A stretch of 64,000 bases of DNA from Hymenobacter sp. 5317J-9 (lineage in GTDB: Bacteria; Bacteroidota; Bacteroidia; Cytophagales; Hymenobacteraceae). Made by a program: the position numbers and the translations under genes. Below, one piece after another: positions 8,541 through 17,051 of the stretch. The notes below the pieces were generated by a model. It had not been told where the DNA came from and ran no database searches. It was given only the letters and a program-made list of their open reading frames with translations. How positions within the stretch are numbered: position 1 is the stretch's first letter; every line of letters begins with the position of its first letter. The DNA lies in the NCBI RefSeq assembly GCF_022921075.1, contig NZ_CP095050.1, positions 4,960,001 through 5,024,000 of the forward strand, written 5' to 3'.

Positions 8541-8792
8541 CCCGGCCGCGCCGCTCGCCAGCACTGCTACCGAGCTTGCCACCCCGGCCGCCACGCTAAC
8601 CAACCCGGCAATATGACATGACGTCATAGCAGCTACGCTTGACGCCTCGGCAGCATGGCATGACGTCCCGGCTGCTACCCTTGTCACCTTCGCTCTGATG
8701 CTTGTCGGCTCGGCCGGCAGGCTTGCCAGCCCGTCCGCCATCGTCGCGGCGGCGGCCGGCATCGTTGCCAGCCCGGCCGCAGGTGGCGCGGC
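8541..8792. repeat. 21-bp degenerate tandem array A (12 units)
   Basis: Twelve consecutive 21-bp units start at 8541, 8562, 8583 and so on to 8772, with no indels. Most begin with CCCGGC or CTCGGC and end with a form of GCTTGCCAG or ATGACGT. Units 4 and 6 share the tail CATGACGT. The array lies between the AT-rich ATPase gene and gene A and ends 48 bp before the ATG of gene A. The rest of the 8337-8840 gap is AT-rich (8337-8450), then C-rich (8451-8540), with no other gene seen. Confidence 0.88.
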
Positions 8793-8840
8793 CGACGCCT
8801 CCGTTGTTTTTTCTCGTTTCACCTTCTTTCTGTTTACCCC

Positions 8841-9530
8841 ATGACTGATAAGCAGCGGGCCAAGCTGGCCATGTTCCAAACCACCCTGCGCGTGCTCCAG
8901 GACCACGCCGCCGACTACGCCGCCAACAAGGCCCTCACCGCCGCCGTGGCCGCCTTCGAATCCGAAGTCAACATCCTCGACCCTGAGCACCAGGCCCAGC
9001 GGCCCGAGTCGGGCGGCCTCACCCTCGTGAAGCAGAAAACCCGCCAGCGCGTGGCCGCCGCGGCCCACAACATCGGCGCCGCCCTCTACGCCTTTGCCGC
9101 CGACCCCGCCCACCAAGACTTGGCCCTGCAAGCCGCCGTCGACTACTCCCAGCGCACCCTCGAACGCAAGTCCGACGCCGAGCTCGTGCGCCTCGGCCGC
9201 CTCATCCTCGACCACGGCACCGCCCACGCCTCGGACCTGACCGGCTACGACGTGGCCGCCGCCGACCTCACCGAGCTGCGCGACGCCCTCACCCAGTTCA
9301 AGGCCGAGCAGGCCGCCCCCCGCGCCGCCCGGGCCGAAGGCGCCGCCGACACCAAAGACCTCGCCCGCACCTACCGCGAAGCCCAGGCCCTGCTCCGCGA
9401 CCAAATCGACCGCCAGCTGGCCCGCTACGAAACCCGGCAGCCCACCCTGTTTGCCGCCTTCCAGTCGGCCCGCAAGCCCAACGCCACGGCCGCCCGCCGC
9501 GCCCGGCCGGCCGGGCCCACGCCCGCCTAA
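8841..9530 (+). CDS. hypothetical all-alpha protein, gene A (paralogue of gene B)
   Basis: A 229-aa protein, Ala-rich and predicted helical, with no signal peptide or membrane segment. I do not recognise a named family. It is clearly related to the 229-aa product of 59925-60614: both begin M..(K/Y)....LAM...(L/A)..L.DHAAD.AA, and both end with a L..LL.D.(I/M)D........P.L...F/Y..AR segment. The tail (after about residue 205) is basic and low in complexity. The ATG at 8841 is supported by that alignment. The gene is preceded by the 21-bp array and followed by a GC-rich hairpin. Codon use is typical of the high-GC host, unlike its AT-rich neighbour. Confidence 0.8.
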   Translation: MTDKQRAKLAMFQTTLRVLQDHAADYAANKALTAAVAAFESEVNILDPEHQAQRPESGGLTLVKQKTRQRVAAAAHNIGAALYAFAADPAHQDLALQAAVDYSQRTLERKSDAELVRLGRLILDHGTAHASDLTGYDVAAADLTELRDALTQFKAEQAAPRAARAEGAADTKDLARTYREAQALLRDQIDRQLARYETRQPTLFAAFQSARKPNATAARRARPAGPTPA

Positions 9531-9560
9531 GGCCGCCGGCCCGGCCCGTTTTATGTTCCA

Positions 9561-9584
9561 ACGCCCGGCCCTGGCGCCGGGCGT
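9561..9584 (+). terminator. GC-rich hairpin after gene A
   Basis: Stem ACGCCCGGC (9561-9569) with GCCGGGCGT (9576-9584). There is no proper T-tract, so it is a weak terminator candidate. Confidence 0.4.
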
Positions 9585-9681
9585 GTTGCGTGCTGTTGTT
9601 CGATATTAGCCCTCCACAAAACCTTCAACTGCGCCCCATGCAAGACCAGTCCCACGAGCCCGCCGCCCCCTCGCCCCCAAA

Positions 9682-10047
9682 GTGACGGGCATCGGCGGCA
9701 TCTTCTTTTTAGCCGACAACCCCGCGGCCACCCGGGAGTGGTACGCCCGCCACCTGGGCCTGGCCACCACCGAGTGGGGCTCCACGTTCGAGTCCAGAGA
9801 CATGGACCGGCCCGACGAGGTGAACCAGCTGCAATGGAGCCCCTTCAACCGCGACAGCGACTACTTCGCGCCCTCCACCCGCGGGTTTATGATTAACTAC
9901 CGGGTGCAAAACCTCGAGGGGCTGGTGCAGCAGCTGCGGGCCAACGGCGTCACCATCCTCGACGACATTGCGAGCTACGACTACGGCAAATTCGTCCACA
10001 TTCTGGACGCTGACGGCAACAAGCTGGAACTGTGGGAGCCCAGCTAG
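9682..10047 (+). CDS. VOC/glyoxalase-fold protein, possible 5' frameshift
   Basis: A 121-aa single vicinal-oxygen-chelate domain: TGIGGIFFLADNPAATREWYARHLGLATTEWGSTFE, INYRVQNLEGLVQQLRANGVTILDD, and the closing KFVHILDADGNKLELWEP with the metal-ligand Glu region. Substrate is unknown. The only start in this frame is GTG at 9682. An ATG at 9638 opens a 15-codon frame (MQDQSHEPAAPSPPK) that ends exactly over this GTG. One extra C in the CCCCC run just before would fuse that leader to the domain and give a natural 136-aa protein. Either a GTG start or a one-base deletion is possible; I favour the deletion. Confidence 0.78.
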   Translation: MTGIGGIFFLADNPAATREWYARHLGLATTEWGSTFESRDMDRPDEVNQLQWSPFNRDSDYFAPSTRGFMINYRVQNLEGLVQQLRANGVTILDDIASYDYGKFVHILDADGNKLELWEPS

Positions 10048-10178
10048 CCGGTGCCAGCCGCGGCCTATACCTCTAAAAAATCAGACGCTTTCAGCCCAAC
10101 AGTCAAGCCAGTCAAGGAATTGAGACCCCGTTGGTAAAATAACCGGAGTGTGTGTTCACGGCTTTCGGGCTGGTTAAA

Positions 10179-10205
10179 TTTGGCATTCATTGAATCCATA
10201 TTTTG
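10179..10205 (+). promoter_or_regulatory. putative promoter of the RsbQ-like hydrolase gene
   Basis: TTTG at 10179-10182 and TATTTTG at 10199-10205, separated by 16 bp, resemble Bacteroidota -33 and -7 boxes. The -7 box is one base short of TAnnTTTG. It lies 49 bp before the ATG at 10255. Confidence 0.4.
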
Positions 10206-10254
10206 GAATTGTGCCGTATGTTGCGCGCCCCTGTTCCACTTTTGCCCCCGCAGT

Positions 10255-11091
10255 ATGACCCCATCCGCTACTTCCATTCTTGAGCGCAGCAACGTTACCA
10301 TTTCCGGCGCAACCGGCCCCAACACCCCGGCTATCGTGTTTTTGCACGGCCTCGGCGGCGACCAAAGCGACTGGCGTCTGGTGGCGCCCCATTTCGAAGA
10401 CCAGTACCGGGTAGTGCTCCTGGACCTGGTGGGCGCCGGCAAATCGGACCAGGCTGCCTACTCCCCCACCGCCAAGCACAGCACCCTGGCCGGCCACGCC
10501 GACGACCTGCTCGAAGTGCTCAGCGCCCTGGCCCTGCACGACGTGGTATTCGTGGGCCATTCCGTGGCCTCCATGATTGGCGTGATTGCGGCCGTGCGCG
10601 AGCCCGAGCGGTTTTCCAAAATGGTGCTGGTGTCGCCTTCGCCCCGCTTTATTAATGAGAAGGGCTACGCCGGCGGCTTCGAGCAGAAGGACATCAACGA
10701 GCTGCTGGCGGCCATGGAAGGCGACTACACCGGCTGGGCCAACGGTTTCGCGCCGGTGATGATGGGCCAGAAGGAAAGCCCGGAGCTGGTGATGTCTCTC
10801 ACCAACAGCTTCGTGCGCACCAACCCCGAAATCGCCAAGCACTTTGCCCGCGTCACCTTCTTCTCCGATACCCGCGCCGAGCTGGGCTTCCTCACCATTC
10901 CCACGCTCATCGTGCAATCGGCGCACGACATCATCGCGCCGCTGGCCGTGGGCCATTACATCAACGAGCAGCTGGCCGACAGCCGCATGAAAGTGGTGGA
11001 AACCAGCGGCCACTGCCCCCACCTCAGCGCCCCGCAGGAAACGCTTTCGGCGGTCGACCATTTTCTGCACCACGAGACGGCACTGGGGTAG
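10255..11091 (+). CDS. alpha/beta hydrolase, RsbQ/KAI2-like
   Basis: A 278-aa cytosolic alpha/beta-hydrolase. The oxyanion-hole motif FLHGLGGDQSDW is near residues 29-40, the nucleophile elbow GHSVAS near residue 98, the catalytic Asp in QSAHDIIAP near residue 222 and the catalytic His in SGHCPHLSAP near residue 249. The spacing and the GHSVAS elbow fit the RsbQ/KAI2 subgroup, in which RsbQ is needed for energy-stress signalling with the phosphatase RsbP. No RsbP-type gene is adjacent, so its partner, if any, is elsewhere. The ATG at 10255 is chosen because the upstream open frame is not family-like. Confidence 0.87.
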   Translation: MTPSATSILERSNVTISGATGPNTPAIVFLHGLGGDQSDWRLVAPHFEDQYRVVLLDLVGAGKSDQAAYSPTAKHSTLAGHADDLLEVLSALALHDVVFVGHSVASMIGVIAAVREPERFSKMVLVSPSPRFINEKGYAGGFEQKDINELLAAMEGDYTGWANGFAPVMMGQKESPELVMSLTNSFVRTNPEIAKHFARVTFFSDTRAELGFLTIPTLIVQSAHDIIAPLAVGHYINEQLADSRMKVVETSGHCPHLSAPQETLSAVDHFLHHETALG

Positions 11092-11098
11092 GGCATGG

Positions 11099-11205
11099 CC
11101 CGGTCCGACGGCGCAGCCGTCCGACCGGTCAAAGCAAACACGTTCACACCAGTTCGTTCGGGATAACAACGACGACCGGTCGGACGGCTGCGCCGTCGGA
11201 CCGGG
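11099..11205. repeat. 32-bp perfect inverted repeat, self-palindromic arms
   Basis: Arms at 11099-11130 and 11174-11205 are exact reverse complements around a 43-nt loop. Each arm is itself nearly palindromic (GGTCCGACGGC..GCCGTCCGACC, one mismatch). It belongs to a different sequence family from the GCTGAGCGCAG repeats. It lies between two same-strand genes. Confidence 0.9.
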
Positions 11206-11354
11206 CCGATGCCGCCCGTTTTTGCCCCCGCCCACCGGCGGGGGCTTTTTCGTGCCCACGCCGGGAACGATTGCGCAAATATCTCCGCCTTTGCCTGGTG
11301 GTTTTCAGCCAAAAGACCAGCAACTTCACCGGCCCAACCTCATTCCCACCGCCG

Positions 11355-12686
11355 ATGAAACGCCGCACTTTCACCCAACTTACCGGCAGTGCCCTGGCCG
11401 GCTCGCTGCTTACCAATAATGTTCTGGCCTCGGCTTTGGCCCCCGTCAAAAAAACCCGCGTGGCCATGGTGGGCACCGGCCACCGCGGCCTGGGCATGTG
11501 GGGCGTGGACGTGCTGAAGGAGCACGGCGACAAAATGGAATTCGTGGGCCTGTGCGACATCAACCCCGGCCGCGTCGAAACCGGCAAAAAGATGCTGGGC
11601 GTGAGCTGCCCCACCTTCACCGACTTCGACAAGATGATGAAGCAGGTGAAGCCCGACGTCCTCATCGTAACCACCGTGGACGCCACGCACAACCAGTTCA
11701 TCGTGAAGGGCATGGAGTACGGGGCCGACATCGTGACCGAAAAGCCGATGACGACCGATGAGAAGAAGTGCCAGGAAATCATCGACGCCGAGAAGCGCAC
11801 CGGCAAGAAGGTGAAGGTGACCTTCAACTACCGCTACTCGCCGCACCGCCAGAAGCTGTTCGAGATGTTACGCTCGGGCGTTATTGGCAACATCACGTCG
11901 GCCGATTTCCACTGGTACCTGGATGTGCACCACGGCGCCGACTACTTCCGCCGCTGGCACCGCCTGCGCCAGAACAGCGGCTCGCTGCTGGTGCACAAAG
12001 CCACCCACCACTTCGACCTGCTGAACTGGTGGCTCGACTCCGACCCCGAAGAAGTGTACGCCAACGGCCAGCTGAATTTCTACGGCAAAAACAACTCGTT
12101 CCGCCACACCCACTGCCGCCCCTGCCCGCACAAAGACAAGTGCCAGTTCTACTGGGACGTGACCAAGGACGCGCGCCTGACCAATATTTACGTCGACAAC
12201 GAGAAGTACGACGGCTACCTGCGCGACGGCTGCGTGTGGAAGGAAGACATCGACATCTTCGACAAGATGGCCGTGCAGATTAAGTACGCCAACCAAGTGC
12301 AGGTGAGCTACTCGCTCACCACCTACTCGCCCTACGAGGGCTACCGCATTGCCTTCAATGGCACCAAGGGCCGCCTCGAAGCCTGGATTAAGGAGCGCCA
12401 AACCTGGGACGAAGAGCCCTTCGACGAAATCCAGCTCACGCCCAACTTCGGCAAGCGCGAAATCATCCGCATCCCCAACAACGAGGAAGGCCACGGTGGC
12501 GGCGACGTGCGCCTGCGCAAGCAAATCTTCCAGCCCGGCGCCGACCCCTACCGCCAGTCGGCCGGCACCCGCGACGGAGCCATGTCCTGCCTGGTCGGCA
12601 TCGCCGCCCGCCACAGCATTGACAGCGGCAAGCCGGTGAAAATTGGCGACCTGACCACGCTCAAACCGCAAAGCGTGCGGGCGTAA
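11355..12686 (+). CDS. Gfo/Idh/MocA family oxidoreductase, Tat-type leader
   Basis: A 443-aa NAD(P)-binding oxidoreductase. The start at 11355 gives MKRRTFTQLTGSALAGSLL, a twin-arginine-like leader of the kind common in periplasmic members and GH109-related proteins of Bacteroidota. The Rossmann motif VAMVGTGHRGLGMW is near residue 37, and the EKPMTTD dinucleotide-proximal motif near residue 131. A Cys-rich stretch HTHCRPCPHKDKC lies near residue 255, which could bind a metal. The substrate is probably a sugar or cyclitol, but which one cannot be said. Confidence 0.87.
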   Translation: MKRRTFTQLTGSALAGSLLTNNVLASALAPVKKTRVAMVGTGHRGLGMWGVDVLKEHGDKMEFVGLCDINPGRVETGKKMLGVSCPTFTDFDKMMKQVKPDVLIVTTVDATHNQFIVKGMEYGADIVTEKPMTTDEKKCQEIIDAEKRTGKKVKVTFNYRYSPHRQKLFEMLRSGVIGNITSADFHWYLDVHHGADYFRRWHRLRQNSGSLLVHKATHHFDLLNWWLDSDPEEVYANGQLNFYGKNNSFRHTHCRPCPHKDKCQFYWDVTKDARLTNIYVDNEKYDGYLRDGCVWKEDIDIFDKMAVQIKYANQVQVSYSLTTYSPYEGYRIAFNGTKGRLEAWIKERQTWDEEPFDEIQLTPNFGKREIIRIPNNEEGHGGGDVRLRKQIFQPGADPYRQSAGTRDGAMSCLVGIAARHSIDSGKPVKIGDLTTLKPQSVRA

Positions 12687-12712
12687 GCGGGCCTAAGGAG
12701 GAAAGTAACCCA

Positions 12713-12820
12713 AAGAAAGAAGGTCATGCTGAGCGCAGCCGAAGCATCTCTACCGCTGAAGTAAATGAATACTTACGCGGTAGAGATGCTTCGGCTGCGC
12801 TCAGCATGACCTTCTTTCTT
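12713..12820. repeat. 44-bp perfect inverted repeat (GCTGAGCGCAG family)
   Basis: Arms at 12713-12756 and 12777-12820 match perfectly over 44 bp around a 20-nt loop. The arm contains GTCATGCTGAGCGCAGCCGA. It sits between convergent genes. It is the longest perfect hairpin in the window. Confidence 0.93.
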
Positions 12821-12841
12821 AACGCATTCTGGCTTTACCCA

Positions 12842-15711
12842 TCAAATTCGGATATCAAACGCCAGCGCCTGCACCACCCACTGCCGCTGCACCGAGCTAT
12901 ACACCACCCGCACGCCACCCTCGATGGGCGTGCGCAGGCGCAGCACGTTGAACTGCACCAGCGCATCGAACCCGACGTTCTGGTAGTCGAGCCCCACGTT
13001 GATGCCGCGGATGGCGCGGCCCTGGGCCACGTCGCCAAACACGGTGGCGCGCAGGCGCTGGATGTAGAGCAGGCGCCCCAACTCCCAATGCGTGAAGGCC
13101 AGCGGCAGGTAGTAGTCGAAGCTGCCCACGCGCAGGCGGTCGAAGCTGGTGTAACCCTCGCCGCGCGGAAACGACACGGCCGGCGCAAACTGGTACTGCG
13201 CTTGGTCCTGCCACTGGTAGCCGGCCCGCAGGCGGATGGCGTGGTTGCGCGAAAGCCCCGGCAGAAAGACGCTGGCCTGCAGGCCGGCCTGCGACGCATT
13301 CAGGCTTCCACCGAAGGGCGTGGTGCGGTAGGTACCCAGCAGCGAGCCGCCCCACTTCGGCGCCACGCTGCGGGCGCTGCGCTTCAGCTGTGTGACATAG
13401 CTGAGCGTGGTTTGCACGGCGTTGAGCGGCCGGTTGGGGCCGACTTCGGTGAACCGCCGCAGGGGCAGGTCGTAGCCGTACACCTGCTCGTGCAGCAGGT
13501 AGGCCCCACCGTCAGGCCCTGCAGGTATTTGGAATGCGTGAGGGTGAGCGGCAGGCGCAGCCCCGCGCTGAAGCGCAGGTACTGCCACTGGTCGCGGTAC
13601 GTAACGCCCTGGCTGATGAGGGCGGCGTCGCGGCCGCCGTAGGTCATGTCCACGTCCAGCACCGGGAAGCGGCCCTGGTAGCTCAGGGCGCTGGTCACGT
13701 TGAAGGTGCGCTCTACCTGGTCGTAGCCCACGCCGGCAAACACCTGCGTGGTGCTGAGCAAATCCTGCGAGCGCAGGCCCACGGCCACGGCGTTGCCGGT
13801 CGGGCTTTGCACCACGCCGTAGCTGAACAGGTTGAACGCGTGCCGTAGCGGCGAATAGCGGTTCACGCTGTAGCGCGGTCCGGCCGAGTCGGGCCGCGCT
13901 AGCAGGCGGGCTACCTCGCGGCCGGCCGGCTCCCGGGCGGTGAGGGCGTCGGCATACGGGCCAATGGCGTCGGTGCTAGCCACGGGCACCGGCACCCAGG
14001 CAGTGCTGTCGAGAGGCATCTCAACCACGCGGGCGCCCGTGGCGCGGAAGTCGTGGAAGGCCAGCGTGCGGCCGCCGGGCGCCACGGCGGCGTGGTAGGC
14101 CCCCAGCGGCCGGGCCGTGACGCGGAAGGTGCGCCCGGTGCGGGCCTGCACGGCGTAGATGTTGTCGACGCCGCTTTGGGCCGAATTGTAGAGCACAAAG
14201 CCCTGCCAGGGCTGCGGGTTGGCCAGGTTCACATTGGCCACGGGCAGCAGCGGGCGCGTGGCGCCGGTGGCGGGGTCGATGACGACGATGGTTTTGCCGG
14301 CGGCGCTCAGCGTCACGGCCACCAAGCGGCGGCCGTCGGGGTGCCAGCGGGGCTGAATGTAGAGGTCGTTGGCGGGGTTGGGCAGGGTTTGCAGCTCGGC
14401 GCCGGTTTGGGCGTTGAGGACGACGAGGGCATGGTGGTAGCTGGCGTCGGTGCGGGCGGCCACCAGCCGCGTGCCGTCGGGCGAGAGAGCGGCAGCTGAG
14501 TAGCGCCCGCCTTTGCCGATGCGCATCAGCTGGCCGGTGCTCAAATCCAGCACCTTCAGCTCCGAGGCAATGCGCTGGCCCCAGCGGGCGTGCTGCTGAA
14601 ACTCGGGCCACACGGCCTTGCCGCCGTTCACCGACAGCATTTCGGGAATGTTCAGCTGGCCGGGCACGAACACCTTGCGCTCGGCCCCGCGGCGGCTGAG
14701 CAGCACGAGTTGCGGAATGTAGTCGAGGCCGGTTTTCAGGGCCAGCACGGTGCTATCGGAAGTGTACTGCGGGTATTGGTATTGGGTAAAAACCCGCTCA
14801 GTGGCTTCCACCCGCAGCTCCTGGGCGGGCGTGGGCGCGGGCTGGGCGGCCTGCTGGGCGCGCCAGGTGGAGTCCAGCTCCGTCATGGTGCGGCCGTAGA
14901 GCTGCTCTACGCGCAGGCCGGTGGTGCGCCGGATGCCGTTGGAAAACGAGAACGGGTAGAACGGAAATTTGTAGTACTCGTCCAGTGCCTTCGCCCAGGC
15001 GTTGGGGCCGTAGTGCGTCTTCAGGTACGACGTCATGAAATAGCCCAGCACGTACCAGCTGGGCACGTTGTCGCGCAGCGAGCCATTCACCGCTTTCTGG
15101 TAGGAATAGCGGTGGCCGGCCAGCAGGTTGGCCCGCAGGCCCACCCCGAAGCTGGGGATGCGCCCGCGCCCGCTGCGCGTGAGGGCGGTTTCGGTGCCCA
15201 CGGCGTCGCCCTCAAAAAACCACTGCGGCACGCCCACGGCGGCCACGCCCAGGGCGCCGTCGCCCAGCAGCGGGCCCAGCACGCGGCCCACGCCCTGGCG
15301 GGCTTTCTCAAACTGCCCCACGTGCCGGAACTCGTGCACCACCAGCCCGTCGAGCCAGTCGACGGTGCCCAAATCCAGGGCCTGCTGCGGGGTGATGAAA
15401 AACTCGGCGTGCCGCGGCAGAAACGTCACAAAGCCGTTGCTGACCGTGGTCTGGGCCTGCATCACCACCGAGATGGGCCGCGGGCTCACGCCGAGCGTGG
15501 CGCCGTTGGGGCCGTGCAGGCGCTCGAGGCGGGCGGCGGTGCGTTGCGCCGCCGAGTCGAGCCCGGCCGGGTACAGCACCCGGAAGTGCGGCGTGCGCAC
15601 TTCCTGCCAATGCAAATCGGGCGGGTTTTGCGAGAGAACGGGCAGGCTTTGGGCCAGGGCCGGGCAGGCGGCCAGGCCACTCAGCAGCCCCTGCAACATC
15701 AAACGACGCAT
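12842..15711 (-). pseudogene. frameshifted outer-membrane protein: HExxH peptidase + TolB-like propeller + beta-barrel
   Basis: Two frames join into one gene of about 956 aa if one G is restored in the GGGG run read at plus 13504-13507. Upstream of that point the frame ends in LTLTHSKYLQGLTVG; downstream AYLLHEQVYGYDLPLRRF continues it. The intact product has a signal peptide (MRRLMLQGLLSGLAACPALAQ), then a gluzincin-like peptidase domain with HEFRH near residues 126-130 and a possible third ligand Glu in QWFFEGDA near 167. A WD40/TolB-like propeller follows (LSPDGTRLVAAR, WHPDGRRLVAVTL repeats). The C-terminal barrel is rich in alternating aromatic residues and ends in QALAFDIRI. Whether the frameshift is real or a sequencing error cannot be decided here. 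Confidence 0.8.
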
Positions 15712-15815
15712 AAGAAAATGAGCCAACGGAAAATGTGGCTTAAAGAACGGTACCCCAGCGCTTGCGCCCTCGCCGGCGCAGCAATTTTAGTGCGCCGTGA
15801 ACTTTAAAAAAATAA

Positions 15816-15857
15816 TTGATGTATCGACATCAAATGTAGCAACATTGATTACATTTG
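15816..15857 (+). promoter_or_regulatory. operator-like palindrome plus -7 element before yceI-like gene
   Basis: TTGATGT-ATCG-ACATCAA at 15816-15833 is a perfect 7-bp dyad with a 4-bp centre. TACATTTG at 15850-15857 matches the TAnnTTTG -7 element. The dyad sits where it would overlap the -33 region, so a repressor of MarR or similar dimeric type could control the gene. The identity of the regulator is inference. Confidence 0.6.
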
Positions 15858-15890
15858 CATCGTCTTTTAACCTTATCAACTCCAAACGCC

Positions 15891-16442
15891 ATGTCTGAAA
15901 CCGCCACCGCCGCCGCTACCAAATGGGCCCTCGACCCCACGCACTCCGAAGTGCAGTTCAAAATCAAGCACCTCGTGATTTCCACCGTCACGGGCTCGTT
16001 CAAGTCGTTCCAGGGCACCATGCAGAGCCCCAGCGACGACAACTTTGAAAACGCCCAGCTGGAGTTTTCGCTCGACGTCGACAGCATCGATACCAACCAG
16101 GAGCAGCGCGACGGCCACCTCAAGAGCGAGGAGTTTTTCGACACCGCCAAGTACCCCACCATCAAGTTCGTGTCGACTTCGTTTGTGAAAGACGGCGACG
16201 CCTACAAAGTGACCGGCAACCTCACCATGAAAGACGTGACCAAGCCCGTGACCCTGGAAGCCGAATACGGCGGCTCGGCCGTCGATTTCTACGGCAACCA
16301 CAAGGCCGGCTTCGAGGTGAGCGGCAAAATCAACCGCAAAGACTTTGGCCTCACCTGGGGCGCCGTGACAGAAGCCGGCTCCATCGTGCTGGGCGACGAC
16401 GTGAAGCTGATTGCCAACGTGCAGTTTGCCAAGCAGGCCTAA
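15891..16442 (+). CDS. YceI family protein
   Basis: A 183-aa lipocalin-like YceI domain: KWALDPTHSEVQFKIKHLVISTVTGSFKSFQG at the start, then QRDGHLKSEEFFDTAKYPTIKFVSTSF and GNLTMKDVTKPVTLEAEYGG, all diagnostic. Family members bind isoprenoid or amide lipids in a barrel. No signal peptide is seen, so this copy is probably cytosolic. The ATG at 15891 follows a good promoter with a palindromic operator-like site; an upstream in-frame start at 15855 would overlap the -7 element and is rejected. An intrinsic terminator follows. Confidence 0.93.
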   Translation: MSETATAAATKWALDPTHSEVQFKIKHLVISTVTGSFKSFQGTMQSPSDDNFENAQLEFSLDVDSIDTNQEQRDGHLKSEEFFDTAKYPTIKFVSTSFVKDGDAYKVTGNLTMKDVTKPVTLEAEYGGSAVDFYGNHKAGFEVSGKINRKDFGLTWGAVTEAGSIVLGDDVKLIANVQFAKQA

Positions 16443-16472
16443 GCCAGCGTTTGCAGAAGCGAAAACAGCCTC

Positions 16473-16510
16473 AAAAAAAGGGCCGCCCCGCACAGGGCGG
16501 CCCTTTTTTT
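16473..16510 (+). terminator. intrinsic terminator after yceI-like gene
   Basis: A-tract, stem GGGCCGCCC (16480-16488) with GGGCGGCCC (16495-16503), 6-nt loop and T-tract. Confidence 0.93.
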
Positions 16511-16588
16511 GCCTCCATGCAACGCAATGCATCACCGGCCGGTCAGAAAAGTATGGCTGGAAATTCCGGCGCTGCTCATCTTCTTTTT

Positions 16589-17035
16589 ATGCCTCGTTTC
16601 TCCTCTTTCCTGGGATTGCCCCTACTGGCCCTGGCCGCTGGTGGCCTGTCGGGCTGTGACAAGACCGATACCGCTGCTCCTTCGTCGGGCCCCACCGTCT
16701 GTTTTCCCGCGCCGTCTAGTGTCTGCTTCTCGGGCGTGGTGTTGGCCGACCGGTGCTGGGACGGCGTGCTCATTCAGGTCGATGCGCAGTTTCCCATCGG
16801 CCAGCGCGTTGCCTGGCCTGACAGCTTGGGCAATACCAACGTCATTGCCGCCACCAACACCGCCGATTTTAACAGCCTAAACCGACGCGGCCAGCGCATT
16901 TACTTCACCTACAACACCGACCCCACCCGCAAGGCCACGCTACGCGCCTGCACCACCGACCAAATCCCGCTGTCCGTCCCGCACCTTGTGCTGGGGAGCA
17001 TTTCGGGCGTACCCTGCGTGGTGCCCAACCCGTAG
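16589..17035 (+). CDS. hypothetical lipoprotein
   Basis: A 148-aa protein with lipoprotein signal MPRFSSFLGLPLLALAAGG followed by LSGC (lipobox Cys about residue 23). The mature part has four further Cys residues after the lipobox region (FPAPSSVCFSG, DRCWDG, RACTTDQ, GVPCVV), which may pair into disulfides. No named domain is recognised. The start is set by the signal peptide; the open frame upstream runs through the terminator and is not coding. It is convergent with the desaturase gene, 16 bp away. Confidence 0.7.
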   Translation: MPRFSSFLGLPLLALAAGGLSGCDKTDTAAPSSGPTVCFPAPSSVCFSGVVLADRCWDGVLIQVDAQFPIGQRVAWPDSLGNTNVIAATNTADFNSLNRRGQRIYFTYNTDPTRKATLRACTTDQIPLSVPHLVLGSISGVPCVVPNP

Positions 17036-17051
17036 GCGCAAACAGTCATTG

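Noticed and set aside
8541-8792. Array A as a CRISPR array
   Set aside because: Units are contiguous and degenerate with no constant repeat and no spacers; no cas gene is nearby.
8499-9404. 301-codon minus-strand open frame covering array A and antisense to gene A
   Set aside because: The 7-residue periodicity in its translation simply mirrors the 21-bp repeat; the rest is antisense to gene A, Gly/Val-rich and without a domain.
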